NCBI RefSeq assembly: GCF_028368995.1
Contig: NZ_JAQNDL010000001.1
Span: 4,304,001 to 4,368,000 of the forward strand
Length of the DNA: 64,000 nucleotides
Direction of reading: 5' to 3'
Source of the DNA: Nannocystis bainbridge
Lineage (GTDB): Bacteria; Myxococcota_A; Polyangia; Nannocystales; Nannocystaceae
The notes under the pieces were generated by a model that was not told the origin of the DNA, searched no databases, and saw only the letters and a list, made by a program, of their open reading frames with translations. Below, piece after piece: positions 50,825 to 58,902 of the stretch. Numbering within the stretch: the stretch's first letter is position 1; every line of letters starts with the position of its first letter. The translations under genes were made by a program, and so were the position numbers.

Positions 50825-51928
50825 ATGGAATTCGAGATCGATCAAGCAAGGTTCCTCTCCGCACTCGCGCTCGCGCAGACCGTCGCCGACAAGCGCAGCA
50901 ACAACATGCCGATCCTGGCGAACGTCCTGCTGCGCACGACCAAGGACAACCGCCTCGTCTGCAGCGCGACCGACATGTTGATCTCGATCACCGAGAGCAT
51001 CCCCGTCGAGGTGAAGACCCCGGGAGCGCTCACCCTCGGCGTTCGCTCCCTTCACAGCGTCGTCCGCACCCTGCCGAACAAGCCGATCCGGGTGAAGTCG
51101 GCCGAGAACCACTGGGCCGAGCTGGCGGTCGCGCGCAGCTCTTTCAAGCTCATGGGGCAGGTCCACACCGACTTCCCCGAGCTGCCCGACACCAAGGGTC
51201 AGCGCTTCATCACCATCCCCGGCCACGCCTTCTCGGACCTGATCCAGAAGACCCAGTTCAGCGTGTCAACCGACGAAGCGCGGGTCAACCTCAACGGCGT
51301 CCTCTTCGAGTGTGACGGCGTCACCGGCACCATGGTGTCGACCGACGGCCACCGCCTCACCAAGTACAGCCTCCCGCTCGCCGGCCCCAAGCTCGAGCGC
51401 GGCATCATCATCCCGCGCAAGGGCATGATGGAGATCAAGCGCGTCCTCGACCGCGTCCAGGGCGAGGTCGGCCTCGCCGTCGACGGCCAGCACATCTTCG
51501 TCCAGGCCGCCGACCTCACCCTCTCGGTCAAGCTCAACAACGTCGTCTTCCCGCCCTACGAGAAGGTCATCCCGGGCGAGCACAAGCGGCGCGTCACGGC
51601 GGCCCGTGACGAGCTCACCGACGCCCTCAAGCGGGCCGAGGTCATGGCCCCCGAAAAGACCGCCACCGTGCGCGTCCAGCTCGACAAGGGCACCTTGCAC
51701 CTCACCGCCGACAACCCCGACCTCGGCGTCGCCCATCAGGAGCTCGAGATCGACTTCGAGGGCGAGCCGCTGGTCGCCGGGTTCAACGCTCGCTACTTGA
51801 TTGAGGTCCTCGAGGCCATCGACGCCAAGGAGGTCCACCTCGACTTCCAGGGCGAGCTCGACCCCTGCGTCGTCCGTCCGGTCGGCGACGTCGACCTCCT
51901 AGGCGTCGTCATGCCGATGCGCATCTGA
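50825..51928 (+). CDS. dnaN: DNA polymerase III beta subunit (sliding clamp)
   Basis: 367 residues, three repeated clamp domains. MEFEIDQARFLSALALAQTVADKRSNNMPILANVLLRTTKDNRLVCSATDMLISI opens domain 1. LNGVLFECDGVTGTMVSTDGHRLTKYSLPL is the domain-2 hallmark, and the end DPCVVRPVGDVDLLGVVMPMRI forms the protein-binding pocket. Followed after 28 bases by recF; the spacer carries half a hairpin element (ACCTTCGGGACAGGT). Confidence 0.97.
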   Translation: MEFEIDQARFLSALALAQTVADKRSNNMPILANVLLRTTKDNRLVCSATDMLISITESIPVEVKTPGALTLGVRSLHSVVRTLPNKPIRVKSAENHWAELAVARSSFKLMGQVHTDFPELPDTKGQRFITIPGHAFSDLIQKTQFSVSTDEARVNLNGVLFECDGVTGTMVSTDGHRLTKYSLPLAGPKLERGIIIPRKGMMEIKRVLDRVQGEVGLAVDGQHIFVQAADLTLSVKLNNVVFPPYEKVIPGEHKRRVTAARDELTDALKRAEVMAPEKTATVRVQLDKGTLHLTADNPDLGVAHQELEIDFEGEPLVAGFNARYLIEVLEAIDAKEVHLDFQGELDPCVVRPVGDVDLLGVVMPMRI

Positions 51929-51956
51929 CCTTCGGGACAGGTCTCGGTACCCGCGC

Positions 51957-53114
51957 GTGCTGCTGCAACACCTGAGTCTCCGCGAGTTCCGCAACTTCGC
52001 CGCGGGCGACCTCGACTTCGGCGCCCGCTTCACCGTCCTGCACGGCCCCAACGGGGTCGGCAAGACCAACATCCTCGAGGCGCTCTACCTGGTCGCCACC
52101 TTGCGCTCGTTTCGCTCGGCCGACCTCGGCCCGCTCGTGCGCCACGGCGCCGCCGAGGCCCGGGTCGAGGTCAGCGGCCACGACCGCCAGCTCGACCTCG
52201 GCACCCGCCTCGCCGTCCACCTCGCCCGCACCGCCCGCCAGACGCGCCGACTCGCCATCGCCGACGGCAAGACCGTGCGCTCCGGCCCCGACTTCTACGG
52301 CCGCCTGCGCGCCATTCTCTTCACCCCCGAGGACCTCGGCGTCCTGCGCGGTTCACCGACCGGGCGGCGCCAATTTCTCGATCGGGCTCTGTTCGCGCGC
52401 GATCGCGCCCACATCGCCGACATCGCCGACTACGACAAGCTCCTGCGCTCGCGGAACCGCGTCCTGCGGGGCGAGGACGCCGGCATCGCCCGCGGGCAGC
52501 AGGACGGCCTCCTCGACGCCTACGACGCCGGCCTGGCCGCCGCAGGGGCCCGCATATGGGTCCGCCGCGAGCGGCTGCTCACCGACCTGCGCGGCGCCTT
52601 TGCCGAGGCCTTCGCCCAGATCCACGGCCGCCACCTCGGCGTCACCCTGGAGTACCTCAGCAAGCTCGCCGGTGAGCCCGGGGTGGCTGCGGCCGACCCG
52701 CAGGCGCGCCTCGCCGACGCCTTGCGCGGCGCGCGGCGGCACGACCTCGTGCGTGGCACCACCACCGTCGGCCCGCACCGCGACGACTTCGAGGTGCGGC
52801 TCGACGGCCAGGACGCGGGCGCCTTCGCCTCGCAGGGTCAGGCTCGCGCGCTCATCCTCGCCTTCAAGATCGCCGAGCTGCAGGACGCCCGCGCCCGCGC
52901 TGGAGAGGCTCCTGTCCTGCTGCTCGACGACGTCTCGAGCGAACTCGACCCACAGCGCTCCGCCCAGCTGTTCGAGGCGCTTTTGCGCGAGGCTGGCCAG
53001 TGTGTCCTCACGACCACTGCCCCGCACTTCATCGGCCTGCCGGCGGGCGCCGATTGCCGCTACATCGAAGTCGACAAGGGTCACATCAAACTCGGCGGCG
53101 ACAGCGGCCCGTAA
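51957..53114 (+). CDS. recF: DNA replication and repair protein RecF
   Basis: SMC-like ATPase of the RecFOR pathway. GTG 51957 gives VLLQHLSLREFRNFAAGDLDF. LHGPNGVGKTNILEALYLVATLRSFR is Walker A. FTPEDLGVLRGSPTGRRQFLDRALF lies in lobe II. FASQGQARALILAFKIAELQ is the ABC signature, and PVLLLDDVSSELDPQR is Walker B. 385 residues. Functions with the RecR found at 18.8 kb. Confidence 0.96.
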   Translation: MLLQHLSLREFRNFAAGDLDFGARFTVLHGPNGVGKTNILEALYLVATLRSFRSADLGPLVRHGAAEARVEVSGHDRQLDLGTRLAVHLARTARQTRRLAIADGKTVRSGPDFYGRLRAILFTPEDLGVLRGSPTGRRQFLDRALFARDRAHIADIADYDKLLRSRNRVLRGEDAGIARGQQDGLLDAYDAGLAAAGARIWVRRERLLTDLRGAFAEAFAQIHGRHLGVTLEYLSKLAGEPGVAAADPQARLADALRGARRHDLVRGTTTVGPHRDDFEVRLDGQDAGAFASQGQARALILAFKIAELQDARARAGEAPVLLLDDVSSELDPQRSAQLFEALLREAGQCVLTTTAPHFIGLPAGADCRYIEVDKGHIKLGGDSGP

Positions 53115-53134
53115 CCGGCTCAAAACCCGGAAAA

Positions 53135-53150
53135 ACGCCCGTTTGGGCGT
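53135..53150 (+). terminator. Short hairpin between recF and gyrB
   Basis: ACGCCC GTTT GGGCGT with an A-run before it, 20 bases after the recF stop. No T-run follows, so read-through into gyrB is likely. Confidence 0.35.
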
Positions 53151-53229
53151 GGCACGCGCGACCTTCGGGTGGTAGGATCCGGGCGCTGTTTTCAGCCGCA
53201 GGGCCGTCGCCCGCGCCCTCGGAAGTCCC

Positions 53230-55704
53230 ATGTCAGAAGTCGACAAGACGCAAGCTCCCGCCGCCGATTACAACGCCGACTCGATCTCCGTGCTCGAGGG
53301 TCTGGAAGCCGTGCGCAAGCGGCCCGGCATGTACATCGGCGACACCAGCGACGGCTCCGGCCTCCACAAGATGGTCTTCGAGGTCGTCGACAACTCGATC
53401 GACGAAGCGCTCGCTGGTTGGTGCAAGAACATCGATGTCACCATCCATCCTGACAACTCCGTCAGCGTCGACGACGACGGCCGCGGGATCCCCGTCGGCC
53501 CGATGGAAGTCAGCGGCAAGATGCTCGACGCCGCGATCGTGATCCTCACGGTCCTCCACGCCGGCGGCAAGTTCAACAACAACAACTACAAGGTCTCCGG
53601 CGGCCTCCACGGCGTCGGCGTCTCGGTCGTCAACGCCCTGTCCGACTGGCTGAAGCTCGAGATCTGGCGCGACGGCAAGATCCACAACGTCCGCTTCGAG
53701 CGCGGCGACGCGGTCACCGGCGTCGAGCCTGCGGGCCCCACCGAGCGACGCGGCACGCGGGTCCATTTCCATCCCGACCCGCTCGTCTTCAGCACCACCG
53801 AGATCGACTTCGAGATCCTGGCCAGCCGCTTCCGCGAGCTCAGCTTCCTCAACCAGGGCGTGCGGATGCACCTGCGCGACCTCCGGAGCGGCCGCGAGCG
53901 GGTGTTCGACGGCGAGGGCGGCATCCCCAGCTTCGTCAAGCTGCTGACGCAGCACAAGGAGGTCGTCGGCGACCTCGTCGCCTTCAACCGCGACATCGAC
54001 TTCGAGTACGAGGGCGAGCAGAAGACGCTCGGCGTCCAGGTGGCGATGCAGTGGACCGACGCCTACCAGGAGACGATCCTCTGCTTCACCAACAACATCG
54101 CCAACCGTGACGGCGGCACCCACCTCACCGGCTTCCGCACCGCGCTGACCAAGGTCGTCAACGCCTACGCCGACAGCAGCGGCCAGCTCAAGGCCCACAA
54201 GACCAACCTGGCTGGCGAGGAGGTGCGCGAGGGCCTCGTCGCCATCGTCTCGATCCGCCACCCCGACCCCAAGTTCAGCTCGCAGATCAAGGACAAGCTG
54301 GTCTCCGGCGAGGTCACCAGCCTGGTCTCGACCGTCGTCAACGAGGAGCTCGCCAAGTACCTCGAGGAGAACCCGCGCTCGGCCAAGCTCGTCGTCGATC
54401 GGGCCATCCTCGCTGCCCGCGCCCGTGCGGCCGCCCGCAAGGCCCGCGAGACCATCACCCGCAAGGGCATCCTCGACGGCCTCTCGCTGCCGGGCAAGCT
54501 CGCCGACTGCCAGGAGAAGGCCCCCGAGCACGCCGAAATCTTCATCGTCGAGGGTGACAGCGCCGGCGGCTCGGCCAAGCAGGGCCGCGATCGCCGGACC
54601 CAGGCGATCCTGCCGCTGCGCGGCAAGATCCTCAACGTCGAGAAGGCGCGCGTCGACAAGATGCTCTCCAGCGAGGCGATCATCACCCTCATCACCGCGC
54701 TCGGCACCGGCATCGGCCCCGACAGCTACGACATCAACAAGCTGCGGTACCACACCATCATCATCATGACGGACGCCGATGTCGACGGCTCGCACATCCG
54801 CACGCTGCTGCTGACGTTCTTCTACCGCCACTTCCCCGACATCATCGAGCGCGAGCACCTCTACATCGCTCAGCCGCCGCTCTACAAGGTCAAGGTCGGC
54901 AAGGTCGAGACCTACCTGAAGAACGAGGCCGCGCTCGACGAGTTCATCATCAACAACGCCGTCGGCGACCTCGAGCTCGTCATCGGCAACCACGCCGTCT
55001 CCGGCGAGGTGTTCGCCGCGATCGCCCGCCAGGGCGCGCGCTACAAGCAGTTGGTCGAGTCGCTCGCGCGCGAGCACCGGGCGCAGGTGGTCGAGTTCCT
55101 GGTCGAGAAGCTCGAGGCCGACGCCAACCTGGCCGCGAGCTTCACCGACGAGGCGGCGGTGGCCGCCCTCGGCGCCGCGCTCAAGACCGAGGTCGCCCCG
55201 CGGATCCCGAACAACCCGAGCATCGAGGTCTCGATCGAGGCCGACCCGACCGACCCCGCGCGCAAGCAGCTCCGCGTGCACATTCTGGTCGACGGCGTGC
55301 GCCACGACGAGCTCGTCAACGTCGAGCTGCTCGGCGGCTACCAGCTGACCGAGCTGCTCAAGATCCGCCGCCAGCTTGTCGACTACGGCACCGGCGACCT
55401 GGCCCTGCGCCGCAAGGACGAGGTCATCGCCAGCCCGAAGCGCCTGCTCGACATCGTCCACCACATCGGCGAGCTCGGCCGCAGCGGTGTGCAGATCCAG
55501 CGCTACAAGGGCCTCGGCGAGATGAACGCCGAGCAGCTGTGGGACACGACGATGGACAAGAGCCGCCGCGCGCTCCTCAAGGTCAGCGTCGGCAACAACC
55601 TCGAGGCCGACAACGTGTTCGCCGTGCTCATGGGCGACAACGTCGAGCCGCGCCGCGAGTTCATCACCCAGAACGCGCTCGACGCCCGCAACCTCGACAT
55701 CTGA
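53230..55704 (+). CDS. gyrB: DNA gyrase subunit B
   Basis: 824 residues. GHKL ATPase: KRPGMYIGDTSDGSGLHKMVFEVVDNSIDEALAG, DDGRGIPV, GGLHGVGVSVVNALS. Transducer: YQETILCFTNNIANRDGGTHLTGFRTALT. Toprim: EIFIVEGDSAGGSAKQGRDR and IIIMTDADVDGSHIRTLLLTFFYRHFPD. The C-terminus has GRSGVQIQRYKGLGEMNAEQLWDTTMDK. An insertion of ~150 residues (about 560-720, NNAVGDLELVIGNHAV...) is present, as in Gram-negative GyrB. Followed by a strong two-hairpin block. Confidence 0.98.
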   Translation: MSEVDKTQAPAADYNADSISVLEGLEAVRKRPGMYIGDTSDGSGLHKMVFEVVDNSIDEALAGWCKNIDVTIHPDNSVSVDDDGRGIPVGPMEVSGKMLDAAIVILTVLHAGGKFNNNNYKVSGGLHGVGVSVVNALSDWLKLEIWRDGKIHNVRFERGDAVTGVEPAGPTERRGTRVHFHPDPLVFSTTEIDFEILASRFRELSFLNQGVRMHLRDLRSGRERVFDGEGGIPSFVKLLTQHKEVVGDLVAFNRDIDFEYEGEQKTLGVQVAMQWTDAYQETILCFTNNIANRDGGTHLTGFRTALTKVVNAYADSSGQLKAHKTNLAGEEVREGLVAIVSIRHPDPKFSSQIKDKLVSGEVTSLVSTVVNEELAKYLEENPRSAKLVVDRAILAARARAAARKARETITRKGILDGLSLPGKLADCQEKAPEHAEIFIVEGDSAGGSAKQGRDRRTQAILPLRGKILNVEKARVDKMLSSEAIITLITALGTGIGPDSYDINKLRYHTIIIMTDADVDGSHIRTLLLTFFYRHFPDIIEREHLYIAQPPLYKVKVGKVETYLKNEAALDEFIINNAVGDLELVIGNHAVSGEVFAAIARQGARYKQLVESLAREHRAQVVEFLVEKLEADANLAASFTDEAAVAALGAALKTEVAPRIPNNPSIEVSIEADPTDPARKQLRVHILVDGVRHDELVNVELLGGYQLTELLKIRRQLVDYGTGDLALRRKDEVIASPKRLLDIVHHIGELGRSGVQIQRYKGLGEMNAEQLWDTTMDKSRRALLKVSVGNNLEADNVFAVLMGDNVEPRREFITQNALDARNLDI

Positions 55705-55716
55705 GGTCGCCCTCTC

Positions 55717-55787
55717 GGGCATGTCCGAAAGGACATGCCCGAAAGAGCGAAAGACAAAGGACATGCCCGAAAGGACATGTCCTTTCG
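55717..55787. terminator. Two strong hairpins between convergent gyrB and DUF3347 gene
   Basis: 55717-55740: GGGCATGTCC GAAA GGACATGCCC, a perfect 10-bp stem with a GAAA (GNRA) loop, 13 bases past the gyrB stop. 55768-55787: CGAAAGGACATGTCCTTTCG, a perfect 20-bp palindrome; between them lies another half (AAAGGACATGCCC). Their position between convergent genes fits bidirectional termination. Both belong to the dispersed hairpin family. Confidence 0.7.
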
Positions 55788-55831
55788 TCGTCATGGACGC
55801 CGACGATCGGCTGTCCCGAAGGCCAGCCGGA

Positions 55832-56326
55832 TCAGCCCGGCGCCTTCTCCCACGCCACCTTGTCCCCGCAGTGGAGCATCATCATCCCGTGGTACGGGTT
55901 GACGATCTCGCCCGTCTTCTGGACCCAGTAGGCGCCCTTGTTGTTGAAGGCCATCGGACAGAAGACGACCTCGTAGCCGGCGCGCTGGTCGCTGTGCTGC
56001 TTGAGGTACGCGATGAGGCCCATGCTCATCTTCTCGAAGCCCGCGCGGGCGGTGTCGATGTCCTTCGCGGCGACGCGGCCTGCGCCGGCGACGACCTCGG
56101 GGATGCCCGCCTCTTTTTGCAGCGGCTCCGCGGTGACCACCACCTGCGCCGAAAGCTCGGGCAGCTGGTCGAGGCGGTCGTTCGCCAGCGTCTCCTGGAT
56201 CGCCACGTAGGGCTCCACGATCGTCGTCGGCGCCGCCGGGGCGGGCTTGCCGGCCTCGCTGCTACAGGCCACGGCGGCAGTGAACAGGAGCAGGATGCGC
56301 CTCGGCACGTTACCGGCGTACCACAT
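55832..56326 (-). CDS. DUF3347-like lipoprotein, possible metal binding
   Basis: 164 residues with lipoprotein signal (VPRRILLLFTAAVAC). Helical region AIQETLANDRLDQLPELSAQVVVTAEPLQKEAG, then FCPMAFNNKGAYWVQKTGEIVNPYHGMMMLHCGDKVAW. The blocks CPMA, YWVQ..GEI.NPY.G..M..CG match the DUF3347 domain, which occurs at the C-terminus of copper/silver efflux adaptor proteins and alone in periplasmic proteins. The conserved Cys, His and Met residues could hold Cu. It faces the outer-membrane gene divergently with 32 bases between starts. A separate metal-resistance role and a role with the redox genes to its right are both possible. Confidence 0.75.
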   Translation of the reverse strand: MWYAGNVPRRILLLFTAAVACSSEAGKPAPAAPTTIVEPYVAIQETLANDRLDQLPELSAQVVVTAEPLQKEAGIPEVVAGAGRVAAKDIDTARAGFEKMSMGLIAYLKQHSDQRAGYEVVFCPMAFNNKGAYWVQKTGEIVNPYHGMMMLHCGDKVAWEKAPG

Positions 56327-56358
56327 GCGTGGACCTTGCGGTAGAGTCCGGCCGGCTC

Positions 56359-58122
56359 ATGCTCGCGCCCGTCCTCCTCCTCTGGCTCGCACCGGCGCCG
56401 CCGGAGACGGCCTCCAGCGCACGTTTACCGGAAGAGGTCCCGCTCGCAAGCGAACCCGCCGGCGGCCGCTCCGCCGAGTCGCCGGACGCGGGCGGCGGCG
56501 AAGCACCGAGCGGCGAGCCGAGCAAGCCCGCGGCGAGCGGTGGTGGTTTCTTCGCCGGCGACGTCGTCCCGGCAACGCCTGCGCCAGGACCCGCGAGCGA
56601 GGGTCCGAGCCAGGCCCCGCCGATGCCGGAGATCGAGGAGCTCCCCTCGCGCTCGCCTCAGCCCGCCAAGAAACCTGGCATCGCGGCCCTGTTCGGGCCC
56701 AAGGATCGCAAGCCGATCAGCGGCGGCGGCGTCGGCTTCTTCGACCCCGGCAAGCTCGACGACACCGGCCCGGGCGGCGGTGGCGGCATCCAGATCCGCG
56801 GCTATCTCGGCTTCAACTTCACCGTCGCCCAGCGGACCGACCTCAGCGCGCGCGACCCCGAGACCGGCACCTTCCCGCGGCTCAAGACCTTGCCGTACTT
56901 CGGCGGCGGCGCGGCCAACCTCTACGTCGGCGCCCCGATCTACAGCGACGTCGTCTACGCCCGCATCGCCTTCGAGTTCATCTCGATCCCGCGCGCCAGC
57001 CCCGTCGCGCCGGACGTCACCCCGAACTACGCCCCGATCGTGCTCATGGAGGCCGCGGTGCTCGAGGTGAACCCGTTCGCGTGGGCCAAGAAGGGCCCGC
57101 GATGGTTCGCCGAGGGCTTCAAGATCTCGGGCGGCGTCTTCATCGTCCCGTTCGGCCTCGAGGACGAGGAGCACGACGCCCCGGTGCGCTGGTGGGTCAC
57201 GCGGCCGCTGGCGATGAGCAGCGGACGCGTCTATCCCGGCTCGTGGATCGACATGGGCGTCACCATCAAGTGGAAGCCGACCTTCGGCGGCGCTCGCCCG
57301 ATCCGCCCGCTCGAGATCGACCTCGGCGTCGTCAACGGCGACGCCTGCACGCAGACCCGCACGATGGACGCGCTCTATCGCTATCAGCCGGTGGGTCAGT
57401 CGGTGCCGCCGTGTGAACGGCAGCTGCGCGAGGTCGAGGTCCCGCGGGGTGATGGGTTTGTCCTCGGCATCACGCCCGACAACAACGGCAACAAGTCGCT
57501 GCTCGCTCGCCTGCAGATCCGTCCGGTGCCGGCGCTCAACTTCGGCGGCTCGTACATCTGGGGCACGCACCCGCAGAGTCAGTTTCCCTCGCCGCAGTAC
57601 ATGGGCAAGGGCTATCCCGACACCGTGCAGGCGCCGACCTGGCGCGTCGGTGGGCACCTCGACCTCAACCTCGACGAGGTCGTCGCCAGCCGCTTCCCCT
57701 TGCCGCACCTGCGCGGTGAGGTCGTGTACGGCGTCGACAGCGTCGGCAGGGCCCAGGCGATGATGCTCGGCGATCAAGCGCTCGCCGACCGCCGCATGCT
57801 CGGCGGCTACGCCCAGATCGCGCAGCCGCTGTGGCGGCGCAAGAAGACGCGGCTTCCTGGCCTCATCGTGCAATACCGGTTCGACTTCGCCGACCCCGAC
57901 CGCAACGTCCCGGGCCGCACCAAGAATGGCGTCGTCCTGTCCGACTTCGCCGACCGCTACCTGTTCGACGAGGCGTTGCAGGCGCACGTGGTCGGCATGC
58001 GCTTCCCGGTGCTGCCGCGCTTCAACCTCAAGGGCGAATACATGTTCGTGCGCGAAGAAGGCGGGCGCAGCAACCGCGTGTTCAACGACGCCTTCAGCCT
58101 GCAAGCCGTGGCCGACTTCTAG
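56359..58122 (+). CDS. Outer-membrane beta-barrel protein, unknown substrate
   Basis: 587 residues. Signal peptide MLAPVLLLWLAPAPPETASSA, then a ~110-residue Pro/Ala/Glu-rich linker. A Gly-rich patch (GGGVGFFDPGKLDDTGPGGGGGIQIRG) leads into alternating amphipathic strands (IQIRGYLGFNFTVAQRTD; LYVGAPIYSDVVYARIAFEFISIP; GGSYIWGTHPQSQFPSP) and a final Phe (SLQAVADF). This is typical of an outer-membrane barrel with its C-terminal recognition residue. ATG 56359 starts the signal; an upstream in-frame ATG (56329) would spoil it. It heads a run of envelope genes ending in a polyferredoxin protein. No specific family recognised. Confidence 0.7.
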   Translation: MLAPVLLLWLAPAPPETASSARLPEEVPLASEPAGGRSAESPDAGGGEAPSGEPSKPAASGGGFFAGDVVPATPAPGPASEGPSQAPPMPEIEELPSRSPQPAKKPGIAALFGPKDRKPISGGGVGFFDPGKLDDTGPGGGGGIQIRGYLGFNFTVAQRTDLSARDPETGTFPRLKTLPYFGGGAANLYVGAPIYSDVVYARIAFEFISIPRASPVAPDVTPNYAPIVLMEAAVLEVNPFAWAKKGPRWFAEGFKISGGVFIVPFGLEDEEHDAPVRWWVTRPLAMSSGRVYPGSWIDMGVTIKWKPTFGGARPIRPLEIDLGVVNGDACTQTRTMDALYRYQPVGQSVPPCERQLREVEVPRGDGFVLGITPDNNGNKSLLARLQIRPVPALNFGGSYIWGTHPQSQFPSPQYMGKGYPDTVQAPTWRVGGHLDLNLDEVVASRFPLPHLRGEVVYGVDSVGRAQAMMLGDQALADRRMLGGYAQIAQPLWRRKKTRLPGLIVQYRFDFADPDRNVPGRTKNGVVLSDFADRYLFDEALQAHVVGMRFPVLPRFNLKGEYMFVREEGGRSNRVFNDAFSLQAVADF

Positions 58123-58253
58123 CGCCGCGGGCGCCCGTGCGAGCCCGCACAGGGGCCCCGGTGCAGCGGTTCGGTTCGCTGAAGCTTTTCGGGCGCCTTG
58201 ACGTCCCGCCCATCACGCGGGGATGCTTCACCTTGAAGCCCCGCAGGACGCCC

Positions 58254-58868
58254 ATGACCCGCCTTCCACGCTTCGTCGCCAAGGTCTGTTTGGGACTGCT
58301 CTTCTGCCTCTCGCTCGCGCCGCAGCAGTCCGAGGCGCACCTGGCGAAGTGGGGCAGCTGGGAAATCACCCACCGGAACTTGATGAAGTTGTTCCCGGAG
58401 GCGGAGCCCAACGGCTGGCGGATCAAGCGTTATCAGTACTCGGACAGCGAAGTGAAGCAGCTCGAGGCCGAGCTGGGCTTCGAGCTCTACCCCGAGGACA
58501 AGCAGCCCGAGTTCTTCATCGCCTCGGACGCGCAGGGCAAGTTCCTCGGCGTCGCCATCTTCATCGACCCGCGCACCAAGCCGAAGATCCTCGATGGCGG
58601 CATTTTGACTCTCGAAGTCGGGATCGGTGTCAACGCCGAGGGCAAGATCAACCGCATCAAGGTCTACGACTACCGCGGCAACCTCGCCCTCGCTCAGGAC
58701 GCGTTCCTCAACCAGCTCCGCGGCCGCGAGCTGAACTCCAACTTCAAGATGGGCACCGGCGGCCTCGTCGCCGTGTCCGGCGAGCCCGAAGAGAGCCAGC
58801 TGGTCGGCAACGCCGCCCGCGAGGCGCTGCTGCTGATGAAGGTCGCGCTGGGGCGGCGCGACGGCTGA
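58254..58868 (+). CDS. Exported FMN-binding-like domain protein
   Basis: 204 residues with signal peptide (RLPRFVAKVCLGLLFCLSLAPQQSEA). IFIDPRTKPKILDGGILTLEVGIGVNAEGKINRIKVYDYRGNLALAQDAFLNQLRG follows the FMN_bind pattern (v.gy.G.i.v.vgid..G.I..v.v....e......FL.qf.g). In typical members a SGAT motif near the end attaches FMN through Thr; here the equivalent reads VSGEPEESQLVGNAAREALL, so the Thr is missing and covalent flavin is unlikely. Placed two genes before a NosR/NapH-like iron-sulfur membrane protein, it may pass electrons in the periplasm. Family call is by pattern and moderately certain. Confidence 0.65.
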   Translation: MTRLPRFVAKVCLGLLFCLSLAPQQSEAHLAKWGSWEITHRNLMKLFPEAEPNGWRIKRYQYSDSEVKQLEAELGFELYPEDKQPEFFIASDAQGKFLGVAIFIDPRTKPKILDGGILTLEVGIGVNAEGKINRIKVYDYRGNLALAQDAFLNQLRGRELNSNFKMGTGGLVAVSGEPEESQLVGNAAREALLLMKVALGRRDG

Positions 58869-58902
58869 ACCGCTGCGCTCGACTGTGCTAGCGTGTCGGG
58901 CG

